Shown: positions 46,761 through 55,958 of the stretch, piece after piece
Layout: each line of letters starts with the position of its first letter
Numbering within the stretch: the stretch's first letter is position 1
NCBI RefSeq assembly: GCF_009192745.1
Contig: NZ_VTFV01000004.1
Span: 413,821-477,820, forward strand
Reading direction: 5' to 3'
From: Arthrobacter citreus
GTDB lineage: Bacteria; Actinomycetota; Actinomycetes; Actinomycetales; Micrococcaceae
DNA length: 64,000 nucleotides
Program-made: the position numbers and the translations under genes
Notes under the pieces: generated by a model
What the model saw: the letters and a program-made list of their open reading frames with translations, nothing else
Told to the model about the DNA's origin: nothing
Database searches by the model: none

Positions 46761-47285
46761 ATGGCTCACATCATTACCCTCCGCGGCAAGACGCCCGTCA
46801 CTGATCCTTCCGTCTTCCTGGCGCCAACTGCGTCATTGATTGGCGACGTCGAACTGGGACCGGGTGCCAGCGCCTTCTACGGCGTCTGCGTGCGCGGGGA
46901 TTCAAACTCGATTCGGGTGGGGGCTGGAACCAACCTCCAGGACAATGTGGTGCTGCATGCTGATCCCGGCTTCCCCACTACGGTGGGCGAGCGGGTCAGT
47001 GTGGGACACAACGCCGTCGTACACGGGTGCACCGTGGAGGACGATTGCCTGGTTGGCATGAGCGCAACCGTCATGAACGGAGCGGTGATTGGTGCCGGTT
47101 CCCTCGTGGCTGCCGGCGCCCTGGTGCTTGAAGGCACCCAGGTTCCGCCGCGTTCCCTGGTAGCCGGAGTTCCCGCCAAGGTGCGCCGCACACTGACCGA
47201 TGAAGAGTTCGCCTCGGTCCAGCGCAATGCCGCGCACTACCTGGAAATGGCGGCGGAACACCGGGAGGCCCTGGCAGGGCGCTGA
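46761..47285 (+). CDS. Gamma-class carbonic anhydrase family protein
   Basis: The 174-residue left-handed beta-helix protein has hexapeptide repeats (IGDVELGPGASAFYGVCVRGD). The three metal-ligand histidines of gamma carbonic anhydrases lie in VLHADPG, GHNAVV and VHGC. Family members bind zinc or iron, and some hydrate CO2, while others (PaaY, CaiE) act differently. There is no neighbour hinting at a pathway; the upstream purU gene ends 75 nt before it. Confidence 0.88.
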   Translation: MAHIITLRGKTPVTDPSVFLAPTASLIGDVELGPGASAFYGVCVRGDSNSIRVGAGTNLQDNVVLHADPGFPTTVGERVSVGHNAVVHGCTVEDDCLVGMSATVMNGAVIGAGSLVAAGALVLEGTQVPPRSLVAGVPAKVRRTLTDEEFASVQRNAAHYLEMAAEHREALAGR

Positions 47286-47357
47286 GTCTTCCCTCTCCAT
47301 CCCCGGCACCCGGGAAGAACCGATCGAGGACCACCGCGACACGGGTTGCGTTCACTT

Positions 47358-47369
47358 CTTGACGACAAG
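47358..47369. promoter_or_regulatory. Putative ROK repressor operator at its own gene
   Basis: CTTG-ACGA-CAAG is a palindrome 25 nt before the ROK gene start. It embeds TTGACG, which could be a -35 box, and is followed by a degenerate second copy (CTTGATATAGG). The same 12-mer occurs before mmsA. Confidence 0.65.
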
Positions 47370-47394
47370 CACTTGATATAGGACGCTGAACGTT

Positions 47395-48603
47395 ATGTCT
47401 GCCGAATCACCCTCGACGATGAGGGCATTACCCGCCGCCCGCCGGCGCACCAAACCCGGCTCCCAGACGGCGCTGCGTGCCCGCAACCAGCAGCGGATCC
47501 TCGACGCCCTGCTGGCCGCAGGGCCGCAGACCCAGGCAGAGCTTTCCCGCTCAACAGGCCTCTCCAGTGCCACGGTTTCCAACATTGTCCGGCAGCTGTC
47601 CGAGGCGGGGCTGGTCAAGACCGAACCGACCACTAGTTCCGGCAGGCGCGCGCTCTCGGTCCGGCTGAATGACAACGGGGCCGTGGCGGCAGGGATCGAC
47701 ATTGGCCGCCGCCACGTCCGGGTGGTGCTTGCCACTCTTGGATACCGGATCGTCGGCGAAGACTCCATCTCACTGCCGGCAGGCCACAGCGCCGATGAAG
47801 GCATGGACGCCGCCGCCGAACTTTTCGACTCCGTACTCCGGGACGCCGGCGTGGACCGCGACCGGGTCCTGGGCGCCGGCGTAGGAATCCCCGGGCCGAT
47901 TGACCGCCGCAGCGGCACCGTAGTCCGCGGAGCCATCCTCCCGGAATGGGTGGGCATCAACATGCGCGAGGACCTCGCCGGGCGCCTGAAGGTACCGGTC
48001 TACATCGACAATGACGCGAACCTGGGTGCGCTGGCCCAGGTGACGTGGGGGCCGCACGGCGGCTGCGAGAACCTCATCTTCGTGAAGGTCGCCACGGGTA
48101 TCGGCGCCGGACTCGTCATCAACGGTGCGCTTTTTTACGGCCATGTGGGGATCACCGGCGAAATTGGCCACGCCACGATTTCCGACCAGGGCCTGATTTG
48201 CCGGTGCGGCAACCGCGGATGCCTGGAGACAGTAGCTTCCACCGCCACCATGATCGACCTGCTGAGCCGGGCGGCCGCCGAACCCGTCACGACGGCGGAC
48301 ATCATCAGCCAGGCGTCCGCCGGAGACCCGGCAACACTGCGGGTGGTGGACGACGCCGGCATGGCGGTGGGACGGGCAATGGCCGGAATCGCCAACGCCC
48401 TGAACCCGGAGGTGATCGTGGTCGGCGGCTCCCTCACCGGCCTGGGCGACGCTTTCCTGAACCCGATTGAGCGCGGGCTGCTCCGCCATGCCGTACCGCT
48501 GATCGGCGAATCGACCACCGTCACGATGTCATCGCTGGGCGACCGGGCGGAGGCGCTCGGCGCCGCTTCCCTGGTCCTGGCCCAGGCAGACGCCGTCCTC
48601 TGA
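47395..48603 (+). CDS. ROK-family transcriptional regulator (XylR/NagC type)
   Basis: The 402-residue product has an N-terminal winged helix (NQQRILDALLAAGPQTQAELSRSTGLSSATVSNIV). The ROK sugar-kinase-like domain follows: GIDIGRRHVRVVLA, GVGIPGPIDRRSG, VYIDNDANLGALAQ, and the zinc motif GLICRCGNRGCLET. ROK repressors release DNA on binding a sugar or sugar phosphate. The neighbouring mmsA-mmsB-chvE operon and shared operator-like palindromes suggest that it controls this importer. Its TGA stop lies inside the terminator stem. Confidence 0.92.
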   Translation: MSAESPSTMRALPAARRRTKPGSQTALRARNQQRILDALLAAGPQTQAELSRSTGLSSATVSNIVRQLSEAGLVKTEPTTSSGRRALSVRLNDNGAVAAGIDIGRRHVRVVLATLGYRIVGEDSISLPAGHSADEGMDAAAELFDSVLRDAGVDRDRVLGAGVGIPGPIDRRSGTVVRGAILPEWVGINMREDLAGRLKVPVYIDNDANLGALAQVTWGPHGGCENLIFVKVATGIGAGLVINGALFYGHVGITGEIGHATISDQGLICRCGNRGCLETVASTATMIDLLSRAAAEPVTTADIISQASAGDPATLRVVDDAGMAVGRAMAGIANALNPEVIVVGGSLTGLGDAFLNPIERGLLRHAVPLIGESTTVTMSSLGDRAEALGAASLVLAQADAVL

Positions 48604-48636
48604 CCTGCCGCTTTCTTTCCGGCAGGTCATTTATTT
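48601..48636 (+). terminator. Terminator hairpin of the ROK gene
   Basis: TGACCTGCCG pairs with CGGCAGGTCA around a 9-nt loop, followed by TTTATTT. The first three bases of the stem are the stop codon itself. Confidence 0.85.
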
Positions 48637-48667
48637 AGAATCTATGTTTTTTCATCAAGTTTCGGTG

Positions 48668-48692
48668 CTTGTGTTCAAGACTTGACGACAAG
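48668..48692. promoter_or_regulatory. Double operator upstream of the sugar importer operon
   Basis: CTTG-TGTT-CAAG (48668-48679) and CTTG-ACGA-CAAG (48681-48692) lie 13 nt apart centre to centre. The second is identical to the site before the ROK gene. TTGACG within it could be the -35 box, with TTTACT 18 nt downstream, so binding would block transcription. The rest of the 240-bp leader also holds a small GACCC/GGGTC hairpin near 48720. Confidence 0.7.
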
Positions 48693-48845
48693 TACGGATT
48701 ACGAGTTTACTTCTCTATCGACCCTTATTTTTGGGTCTCGGCACGACAAAGAAGTCACAACGGGAGGCACGTATGCGAGCAGCAGTTGCAGCTCGGGCAA
48801 CTGGAGCGCTCGGCGCCCAGTGCCCCTACGGCAGGGAAATCACAC

Positions 48846-50417
48846 ATGCCGCATAACCACACCATTCTGGAAATGCGTTCCATCACCAAAGAGTTTCCCG
48901 GCGTCAAGGCGCTCTCCGACGTCTCGATTACCGTCAAGGCTGGTGAGATCCACGCCATTTGCGGTGAAAACGGCGCCGGAAAATCCACCCTCATGAAGGT
49001 TCTCTCCGGGGTGTACCCGTACGGCACCTACACCGGCGAGATCATCTACCAGGGCGAAGAAGTCCAGTTCAAGGACATCCGCTCCTCCGAAGCCGCAGGC
49101 ATTGTCATCATCCACCAGGAACTGGCACTGATTCCGGAACTCTCCATCGCGGAGAACATCTTTTTGGGAAATGAACCCAGGCGTTTCGGCATCATCGACT
49201 GGGACAGGGCAAACCTCGAGGCTTCCGAACTCATGGCCCGCGTAGGCCTGGATGAAGACCCGACGACGCTGATCAAGGACATTGGCGTTGGCAAGCAGCA
49301 GCTGGTCGAGATCGCGAAGGCGCTGAGCAAGCGGGTCAAGCTCCTCATCCTGGACGAGCCCACCGCTGCGTTGAACGAGACGGATTCCCAGCACCTGCTG
49401 GACCTGATGGCCGGCCTGCGTTCCAAGGGCATCAGCTGCATCATGATCTCCCACAAGCTCAACGAGATCGAGCAGATCGCGGATTCGATCACCATCATCC
49501 GCGACGGCAAGTCCATTGAAACCATCGACGTCGCTGTTGACGGCGCGGACGAAGACCGCATTATCAAGGGCATGGTTGGCCGTTCGCTGGAGTCACGCTT
49601 CCCTGACCACACGCCGAACATCGGCGAGGTGTTCTTCGAAGTCCGTGACTGGACCGTAGGCCACCCCACGGTCCAGGACCGCCTGGTCTGCAAGGGCTCC
49701 ACCTTCCACGTCCGCCGCGGCGAGATTGTCGGCTTTGCCGGGCTCATGGGCGCCGGCCGCACTGAACTCGCACGATCCCTCTTCGGCCGGTCCTATGGGA
49801 ACTTCATCAGCGGCCAGATCATCAAGGACGGCAAGGAAGTCGTCCTGAAGACCGTGCCGCAGGCGATCAACCACGGACTTGCCTATGTCACCGAAGACCG
49901 CAAGACCCTGGGCCTGAACCTGCTCGATGACATCAAGGCCACCACCGTGGCCTCCAACCTCAGGAAGATCACCAAGGGCGTCGTCGTCGACAAGGACGAG
50001 GAGTACCGCTACGCGGAGGAATACCGCCGCAGCCTGCGCACCAAGGCCCCCACCGTGGACGAAGGCGTTTCCAAGCTCTCCGGCGGCAACCAGCAGAAGG
50101 TTGTCCTAGCCAAGTGGATGTTCACGGACCCGGACCTGCTGATCCTGGACGAGCCCACCCGAGGCATCGACGTCGGCGCCAAGTATGAGATCTACGGGAT
50201 CATCCAGCAGCTCGCCAACCAGGGCAAAGGCGTGATCGTGATTTCTTCCGAGCTTCCCGAACTCCTTGGTCTCTCCGACCGCATCTACACCATCTTCGAA
50301 GGCGCCATCACCGGTGAGGTCTCCAAGGCTGAAGCCAGCCAGGAAAACCTCATGAGGCTCATGACCTCAGCCGGCAAGCACACCTCCGACCTCGCCACCC
50401 AAGGACCCCTCTCATGA
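48846..50417 (+). CDS. mmsA: Multiple-sugar ABC importer ATPase, two tandem domains
   Basis: The 523-residue product has two ATP-binding domains. The first has Walker [10 protein letters not shown] at 40-48, the Q-loop [20 protein letters not shown] and Walker [14 protein letters not shown]. The second has the degenerate Walker [10 protein letters not shown], then [14 protein letters not shown] and [14 protein letters not shown]. This is the XylG/MmsA type for pentoses and other monosaccharides. The ATG at 48846 has AGGGA 8 nt upstream, and the frame upstream of it is spurious. First gene of mmsA-mmsB-chvE. Confidence 0.93.
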   Translation: MPHNHTILEMRSITKEFPGVKALSDVSITVKAGEIHAICGENGAGKSTLMKVLSGVYPYGTYTGEIIYQGEEVQFKDIRSSEAAGIVIIHQELALIPELSIAENIFLGNEPRRFGIIDWDRANLEASELMARVGLDEDPTTLIKDIGVGKQQLVEIAKALSKRVKLLILDEPTAALNETDSQHLLDLMAGLRSKGISCIMISHKLNEIEQIADSITIIRDGKSIETIDVAVDGADEDRIIKGMVGRSLESRFPDHTPNIGEVFFEVRDWTVGHPTVQDRLVCKGSTFHVRRGEIVGFAGLMGAGRTELARSLFGRSYGNFISGQIIKDGKEVVLKTVPQAINHGLAYVTEDRKTLGLNLLDDIKATTVASNLRKITKGVVVDKDEEYRYAEEYRRSLRTKAPTVDEGVSKLSGGNQQKVVLAKWMFTDPDLLILDEPTRGIDVGAKYEIYGIIQQLANQGKGVIVISSELPELLGLSDRIYTIFEGAITGEVSKAEASQENLMRLMTSAGKHTSDLATQGPLS

Positions 50418-51706
50418 AAGCCATGAAACAGCTGCTGAGCGGCAACGGCCGCCAGTTCGGCATGATCTTTGCCCTCGTCGTCCTGATCGGCCTCTTCCAG
50501 TGGCTGACCGGCGGCAAGACCCTGACGCCCACGAACATGATCAACCTGTTCAACGGCAACTCCTACATCCTGATCCTTGCCGTGGGCATGGTCTTTGTGA
50601 TCATTGCCGGGCACATTGACCTCTCAGTCGGATCGGTTGCAGCCGTGACGGGCATCCTGGTGGCCATGGCCATGCGGGACTGGGGTATCCCGTGGTGGGC
50701 GGGCATCCTGCTCGGCCTGCTCATTGGTGCCGCCATCGGCGCCTGGCAGGGCCTGTGGGTGGCCTACGTGGGCATACCGGCCTTCATCGTCACCCTCGCA
50801 GGCATGCTGATCTTCCGCGGTGCCAACCAGTACTTCGGCAAGTCCAACACCGTTCCCGTACCGCAGGAATTCCAGGTCATCGGCGCCGGTTACCTGCCCG
50901 AAATTGGTCCGGACACCGGCTACAACAACCTCACCCTGCTCCTGGGCCTGCTGCTCGCCGCCTTCGTGATTGTCGGAGAGTTCCGCCGCCGTGCCAAGAC
51001 CGCGAAGATCGGCTCCGTGAATCCCCCGGCCTGGGTCTCCGTTACCAAGACCGGCCTGCTGGTCGCAGCCATCCTCTACGCCACGTACCTCTTCTCCACC
51101 GGCCGTCCGGGCACCTCCTTCCCGGTGTCCGGCATCATCCTGGCCATCCTGGTAATCCTGTACGTGTTCATCTCGACCAAGACCGTGATCGGCCGCCACG
51201 TCTACGCAGTGGGTGGCAACCTGCACGCCGCTGAGCTCTCCGGCGTGCAGAGCAAGAAGGTCAACTTCCTGGTCATGATGAACATGTCCATCCTGGCGGC
51301 CCTGGCCGGAATGATCTTCGTAGCCCGCTCCACCGCATCCGGTCCCTTCGACGGCACCGGCTGGGAACTCGACGCGATTGCGGCCGTCTTCATCGGCGGA
51401 GCCGCGGTGTCCGGCGGTGTCGGCACCGTGGTTGGGTCGATCGTCGGCGGCTTGGTCATGGCCGTGCTGAACAACGGCCTCCAGCTCCTCGGCATCGGCG
51501 CCGACCTCACCTCGATCATCAAGGGCCTGGTCCTGCTGATCGCCGTCGCACTGGACGTCTACAACAAGAGCCAGGGCAAGCCGTCCATCATCGGCATGAT
51601 GATGAAGAACTTCGGTTCCAAGGACAAGCTTTCCGTCCCGGCTCCCGTGAACCCCAAGCCCGAAATGCCCACCGGCACCAAATCCACCATTGGAACGGAT
51701 GCCTAA
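50414..51706 (+). CDS. mmsB: Multiple-sugar ABC importer permease
   Basis: The 430-residue permease of the XylH/MmsB group has ten or more spans. It carries [27 protein letters not shown], the family signature, and [23 protein letters not shown] as the coupling loop. Length and the extra spans in the middle match XylH-like permeases rather than RbsC. Its ATG overlaps the mmsA stop (ATGA). A hydrophilic Pro/Lys-rich tail ends the protein. Confidence 0.93.
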   Translation: MKAMKQLLSGNGRQFGMIFALVVLIGLFQWLTGGKTLTPTNMINLFNGNSYILILAVGMVFVIIAGHIDLSVGSVAAVTGILVAMAMRDWGIPWWAGILLGLLIGAAIGAWQGLWVAYVGIPAFIVTLAGMLIFRGANQYFGKSNTVPVPQEFQVIGAGYLPEIGPDTGYNNLTLLLGLLLAAFVIVGEFRRRAKTAKIGSVNPPAWVSVTKTGLLVAAILYATYLFSTGRPGTSFPVSGIILAILVILYVFISTKTVIGRHVYAVGGNLHAAELSGVQSKKVNFLVMMNMSILAALAGMIFVARSTASGPFDGTGWELDAIAAVFIGGAAVSGGVGTVVGSIVGGLVMAVLNNGLQLLGIGADLTSIIKGLVLLIAVALDVYNKSQGKPSIIGMMMKNFGSKDKLSVPAPVNPKPEMPTGTKSTIGTDA

Positions 51707-51773
51707 GCCCCACCGGGCCCATTAATCCGCACCACGAAATACCACCGCTCCACCAATCAAGAGAAGGAACACC

Positions 51774-52856
51774 ATGCGTAAGTTCGCAAAGTCATTTGCC
51801 GTCGTCGCCACGGTGGCAGCACTGTCGCTGTCCGCCTGCGGCCGGGCCGACGAGTCCGCTTCCGGCGAAGCAGCCGGTTTCGAAGAAGGATCGGCAATCG
51901 GCGTCGCACTGCCCCAGAAGACCTCGGAGAACTGGGTCCTCGCAGAAGGCCTGTTCAACGACGGCCTGAAGGAAGCCGGCTACGAGCCGCAGGTCCAGTT
52001 CGCCAACGGCGGCGTTTCCGAGCAGCAGAACCAGATCAGCTCCATGATCACCAACGGTGTCAAGGTCCTGGTTGTCGGTGCCATTGACGGCGCCCAGCTC
52101 GGTTCGCAGCTGCAGGAAGCCAAGGATGCCGGCATCACCGTCATCGCTTACGACCGCCTGCTGACCAACACCGAGAACGTCGACTACTACGTCGCCTACG
52201 ACAACTTCCAGGTCGGCCAGCTCCAGGGCCAGGCCCTGCTGGACGGAATGAAGGCCAACAAGCCCGAAGGCCCGTGGAACATCGAACTGTTCGCTGGTTC
52301 CCCCGATGACGCCAACGCGCAGGTCTTCTTCGACGGCGCAATGGACGTCCTGAAGCCGGAAATCGAAGCGGGCAACCTGAACGTTGTTTCCGGCCAGACC
52401 GAATTCAACCAGGCTGTTACCCAGGGCTGGAAGGCCGAGAACGCCCAGAAGCGCATGGACACCCTGCTCTCGGGTTCCTACGGTTCCGAAGAGCTTGACG
52501 GCGTCCTCTCCCCCAACGACACCCTGGCCCGCGCCATCCTGACCTCCGTTGCAGCTGCCGGCAAGCCGGTTCCGGTTGTCACCGGCCAGGACTCCGAGGT
52601 TGAGTCCGTGAAGTCCATCATGGAAGGCGTCCAGTACTCCACCATCAACAAGGACACCCGTGCCCTGGTGAACCACACCATCGACATGGTCAAGGGTCTC
52701 GGTGCCGGCGAAGAGCTGGAAATCAATGACGACGAGTCCTACGACAACGGCGTGAAGGTTGTTCCGGCTTACCTGCTTGAGCCGCAGATCGTCACCAAGG
52801 ACAACGCTGCCGAGGCTTACGCCAACGATCCGACTCTGGCCGAACTGGTCAAGTAG
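51774..52856 (+). CDS. chvE: Multiple-sugar-binding lipoprotein
   Basis: The 360-residue product has a lipoprotein signal peptide with lipobox LSAC (Cys22) and a periplasmic-binding fold of the ChvE/XylF group: IGVALPQKTSENWVLAEGLF, KVLVVGAIDGAQLGSQLQEAKDAG and ITVIAYDRLLTNTENVDYYVAYD. Relatives bind xylose, glucose, galactose or arabinose. It is the last gene of the operon and has GAGAAGGA before its ATG, which may help make it in excess. Confidence 0.93.
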   Translation: MRKFAKSFAVVATVAALSLSACGRADESASGEAAGFEEGSAIGVALPQKTSENWVLAEGLFNDGLKEAGYEPQVQFANGGVSEQQNQISSMITNGVKVLVVGAIDGAQLGSQLQEAKDAGITVIAYDRLLTNTENVDYYVAYDNFQVGQLQGQALLDGMKANKPEGPWNIELFAGSPDDANAQVFFDGAMDVLKPEIEAGNLNVVSGQTEFNQAVTQGWKAENAQKRMDTLLSGSYGSEELDGVLSPNDTLARAILTSVAAAGKPVPVVTGQDSEVESVKSIMEGVQYSTINKDTRALVNHTIDMVKGLGAGEELEINDDESYDNGVKVVPAYLLEPQIVTKDNAAEAYANDPTLAELVK

Positions 52857-52877
52857 TCCACAGCGCTGACGTGTACG

Positions 52878-52916
52878 GCCCGGGCTGTCTTCCGCACGGA
52901 AGCAGCCCGGGCTTTT
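52878..52916 (+). terminator. Rho-independent terminator of mmsA-mmsB-chvE
   Basis: GCCCGGGCTG and CAGCCCGGGC, plus an inner CTTCC/GGAAG stem with a GCAC loop, followed by TTTT, 20 nt past the chvE stop. Confidence 0.88.
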
Positions 52917-53042
52917 CCGTACCGGCCCCGCAAACCGGGCCCGTCTCGGCATCGGGACTGGGCAGCCGGGGGCAGGGACCATAAGGTAGTTCTATTGCCG
53001 AGACACTTGCGCAGCCAAGCCACGTAATGAGAGCCGAGGAAT

Positions 53043-54158
53043 ATGAGCGCCCCGCAGTTTATCCGCACACCGCCGTGCGTCCTTCAGGGGGCACCCAGCC
53101 CGGTCCAGGCCACCGGCCGAACCCTTCGATGGGGCGTCGTCGCCACCGGCCGCATCGCGGCCCGCGTCACCGAAGACATCGCCAGGCTTGAAGACGCCGT
53201 CCTGCAGGCGGTCAGTTCCCGCTCCGAGGCGACCGCCGTCGAATTTGCCCACCGCTTCGGCTTTGCTGCCAGCTATTACGACGACGAGGCACGAGGCAAG
53301 GGCTACCGCCAGCTCTTCGCAGACCCGGAAGTCGACGTCGTCTACATCGCCTCCCCGCATGCCCAGCACTATGAGCTGACTCGTGAAGCCCTCGATGCAG
53401 GCAAGCACGTCCTGTGCGAAAAATCGATCACCATCAACGCCGCGGAACTGGCAGACCTGATTGAGGTTGCCGGACGCAGGGGCGTCTTCCTGATGGAGGC
53501 CGTGTGGACACGGTTCCTTCCCTGCATCAACAGGCTGTGGGAAATCATCTCCAGCGGCGAGCTTGGCGAGATCCAGTGGGTGCAGGCCGACCTTGGGTTC
53601 CCCGCCCCCTATGACCCCGCAAGCCGCCTGTGGGATCCCGCTGCCGGCGGCGGCGCGCTGCTGGACCTTACGGTCTATCCGCTGACCCTGGCGGTCGGGG
53701 CGCTGGGCTTCCCCCAGCGGGTCCAGGCCTCGGGCACCCTGAACGCCGACGGCGTCGATACCCAGAATGCGCTGAACCTCGGCTATGACTCGGGCGCGCA
53801 GGCCCAGCTGACGTCCTCCCTGCTCGCCTCCGGTCCCCGCACCGCCACCATCTGCGGCAGCGAAGGCTGGATCCGGACCGGCGCTCCCCTGCATAATCCG
53901 GTGGAACTGCACGTCCACCAGCACATGGGCCCCTCGCGCACCGAGCGCTTCCAGCAGGTTGGCAACGGCTATACCTATGAGCTGCGGGAAGTCACGCGCT
54001 GCGTCCAGGAAGGGCTGACCGAAAGTCCGACCATGCCATGGTCCGACTCACTGCAGACCATGCAGCTCTTCGATGAGGTCCGAGCCCAGATCGGTGTCCG
54101 GTACCCCAATGACGAGCGTCGGCTCGCTTCGCTGGAGCCGGTCAGCAAGCTCGAATAA
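53043..54158 (+). CDS. Gfo/Idh/MocA-family oxidoreductase
   Basis: The 371-residue product has an N-terminal NAD(P)-binding fold (LRWGVVATGRIAARV) after a lead of about 27 residues, VDVVYIASPHAQHYELTREAL, and the family EKP motif in altered form (KHVLCEKSITINAAE, Ser for Pro). The C-terminal half fits the GFO_IDH_MocA sheet. Members oxidise or reduce sugars, inositols or their derivatives. Its place behind the sugar importer suggests a role in the same sugar's breakdown, but it has its own start region and terminator. Confidence 0.87.
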   Translation: MSAPQFIRTPPCVLQGAPSPVQATGRTLRWGVVATGRIAARVTEDIARLEDAVLQAVSSRSEATAVEFAHRFGFAASYYDDEARGKGYRQLFADPEVDVVYIASPHAQHYELTREALDAGKHVLCEKSITINAAELADLIEVAGRRGVFLMEAVWTRFLPCINRLWEIISSGELGEIQWVQADLGFPAPYDPASRLWDPAAGGGALLDLTVYPLTLAVGALGFPQRVQASGTLNADGVDTQNALNLGYDSGAQAQLTSSLLASGPRTATICGSEGWIRTGAPLHNPVELHVHQHMGPSRTERFQQVGNGYTYELREVTRCVQEGLTESPTMPWSDSLQTMQLFDEVRAQIGVRYPNDERRLASLEPVSKLE

Positions 54159-54174
54159 GCTTCGCAGCACGTTG

Positions 54175-54219
54175 CCGTCCGTCCGGAACACAGTGTTTCC
54201 GGACGGACGGTTTTCTTTT
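54175..54219 (+). terminator. Rho-independent terminator of the oxidoreductase gene
   Basis: CCGTCCGTCCGGAA pairs with TTCCGGACGGACGG around a short loop and is followed by TTTTCTTTT. Confidence 0.9.
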
Positions 54220-54299
54220 GCGGCAAGCTGCAGGCAGCCGGGCACATAAGGGCCTCCGGGACGCTATACATCCCCACTCCGGCGTGGTTATCTTCATCC

Positions 54300-55769
54300 A
54301 TGGGAACAGAGGTCAACGCCAGGTCGTTCACCCGCGAAGAGCGGACCCGCTACCGTCGCCGCCTGCTGGAGAACCTTGACCGGTTCGCCGGTTTTCTGGG
54401 TACCGCGCAGTTCGCCGACACCGCCAGCATCGGCGTCGAACTTGAGCTGAACCTCACCAATGACGACTTCACTCCGGCCCTGCGGAACTCATCGGTGCTC
54501 GAGGAAATAGCAGATCCGTCGTTCCAGACGGAGATGGGCGCCTTCAACATCGAAATGAACCATCCCGCGATGTCCATCCGCGGGCAGGGCCTGCTGGAAC
54601 TCGAGGAAAGCCTGCGCCGCCAGCTCAACCGCGCTGACGAGCTCGCCGCCAAGGCGGACGCCAACATCCTGATGGTGGGCATCCTTCCTACCCTCACCAA
54701 TGAGGTGCTCGACGGCGATGCCTGGATCAGCGCCGGAGCCCGGTACGCCGCGCTGAACACTTCCGTGCTCCAGGCCCGCGGCGAGGACGTGTACCTCTCG
54801 CTCAACGGTTCCGAGTCCCTCACCCAGTACGCCAAGAACATAGCTCCTGAAGCCGCCTGCACGTCCCTGCAGCTGCACCTGGAGGTAAGCCCGCCGGACT
54901 TTGCTCCGGCGTGGAACGCTGCCCAGCTGATCGCCGGCCCGCAGGTTGCCCTCGCCGCCAATTCGCCCATCTTCCTGGAGCACGTGCTGTGGCAGGAAAC
55001 CCGGATCGAGCTCTTCAAGCAGGCCATCGATACCCGGCCTCCGGAGATGCGCAACCAGGGGGTTCGGCCCCGGGTCTGGTTCGGAGAGCGCTGGATCACC
55101 TCCATCTTCGATCTCTTTGAGGAAAACGTCCGGTACTTCCCGGCGCTGCTGCCCGAACTTTCCTCCGCCAGCTCCGGCTCAACGGACGCCGGTGCTCCCC
55201 TGCTGCCCGAGCTGCGGCTCCACAACGGAACCGTGTACCGCTGGAACCGGCCCATCTACGATCCGGGTACGCATACGCCCAACCTGCGGCTTGAAAACCG
55301 TGTACTGCCGGCCGGGCCCACTGTCCTGGATGTCAGCGCCAATGCCGCCTTCTTCTACGGACTGGTCCAGACGCTGCGGACCGCAGACCGTCCGCTGTGG
55401 ACCCGTACGGCATTCAAGACCGCGGCGGACAACTTCCTGGCGTGCTCCCGCCTGGGACTGGACGCGTCCGTGTACTGGCCGGGCATCGGGGACATTCCGG
55501 TTGCGGAGCTGGTAGTGCGCCATCTGGTTCCCATGGCTGCCGACGGCCTGCGTGAGCTGGGTGTCGACGACGGACTGATTGAGCGCTACCTGACCGTCAT
55601 CCGCGAACGTGCCCGGACGGAGCAGAACGGGGCAGCCTGGCAGGTATCCGTCCTGGCGAACCTTGAACGCGAAGGGTATGACCGCACCTCGGCACTGGCC
55701 GAAATGACCCGCCGCTACTGGCACCATATGCACAGCAATGAACCGGTTCATCTCTGGCCGGTGAATTGA
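54300..55769 (+). CDS. Glutamate-cysteine ligase (GCS2) family protein
   Basis: The 489-residue product matches the GCS2 carboxylate-amine ligase fold: SIGVELELNLTNDDF with the metal-binding glutamates, QTEMGAFNIEMNHPAM, SLQLHLEVSPPDFAPAWNAAQ and RPRVWFGERW. Family members join glutamate and cysteine or make related gamma-glutamyl bonds. Mycothiol-using actinobacteria normally lack glutathione, and no gshB-like gene lies nearby. It could also act in ergothioneine synthesis (EgtA) or on another amine; the sequence does not decide. It has its own terminator on each side. Confidence 0.82.
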   Translation: MGTEVNARSFTREERTRYRRRLLENLDRFAGFLGTAQFADTASIGVELELNLTNDDFTPALRNSSVLEEIADPSFQTEMGAFNIEMNHPAMSIRGQGLLELEESLRRQLNRADELAAKADANILMVGILPTLTNEVLDGDAWISAGARYAALNTSVLQARGEDVYLSLNGSESLTQYAKNIAPEAACTSLQLHLEVSPPDFAPAWNAAQLIAGPQVALAANSPIFLEHVLWQETRIELFKQAIDTRPPEMRNQGVRPRVWFGERWITSIFDLFEENVRYFPALLPELSSASSGSTDAGAPLLPELRLHNGTVYRWNRPIYDPGTHTPNLRLENRVLPAGPTVLDVSANAAFFYGLVQTLRTADRPLWTRTAFKTAADNFLACSRLGLDASVYWPGIGDIPVAELVVRHLVPMAADGLRELGVDDGLIERYLTVIRERARTEQNGAAWQVSVLANLEREGYDRTSALAEMTRRYWHHMHSNEPVHLWPVN

Positions 55770-55771
55770 TC

Positions 55772-55789
55772 ACCCGGAGCCGGGTTTTT
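55772..55789 (+). terminator. Short terminator after the GCS2-family gene
   Basis: ACCCG-GAGC-CGGGT followed by a run of T residues (55785-55789), directly after the stop codon. Confidence 0.8.
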
Positions 55790-55798
55790 GCATGACCT

Positions 55799-55825
55799 CT
55801 GGCACTCGATTATGGCGAGTGCTAG
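55799..55825. promoter_or_regulatory. CIRCE element (HrcA operator)
   Basis: CTGGCACTC-N9-GAGTGCTAG matches the CIRCE consensus TTAGCACTC-N9-GAGTGCTAA at 15 of 18 positions with the exact 9-nt spacer. It lies about 135 nt before the hsp20 start and should bind the HrcA heat-shock repressor. Confidence 0.85.
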
Positions 55826-55836
55826 CCTAATTCTGT

Positions 55837-55857
55837 CTTGAGTGGACATGACTCAAC
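55837..55857. promoter_or_regulatory. HAIR element (HspR operator)
   Basis: CTTGAGT-N7-ACTCAAC matches the HspR-associated inverted repeat CTTGAGT-N7-ACTCAAG at 13 of 14 positions with the right spacer. It begins 11 nt after the CIRCE element. Confidence 0.85.
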
Positions 55858-55958
55858 CCAAACGGGTTACCGCTCAAGTAGTCGACCCTTCGTTATTCCT
55901 GTCAGTGAAGAACACATCCACCCGTCTGAACGGGACGGGTGAAAAGGAGTTGATGAGA

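Noticed and set aside
53006..53019. CTTG-N6-CAAG before the Gfo/Idh gene as another ROK operator
   Set aside because: The half sites match, but the spacer is 6 nt instead of 4, so the geometry differs from the three good sites. It may be chance.
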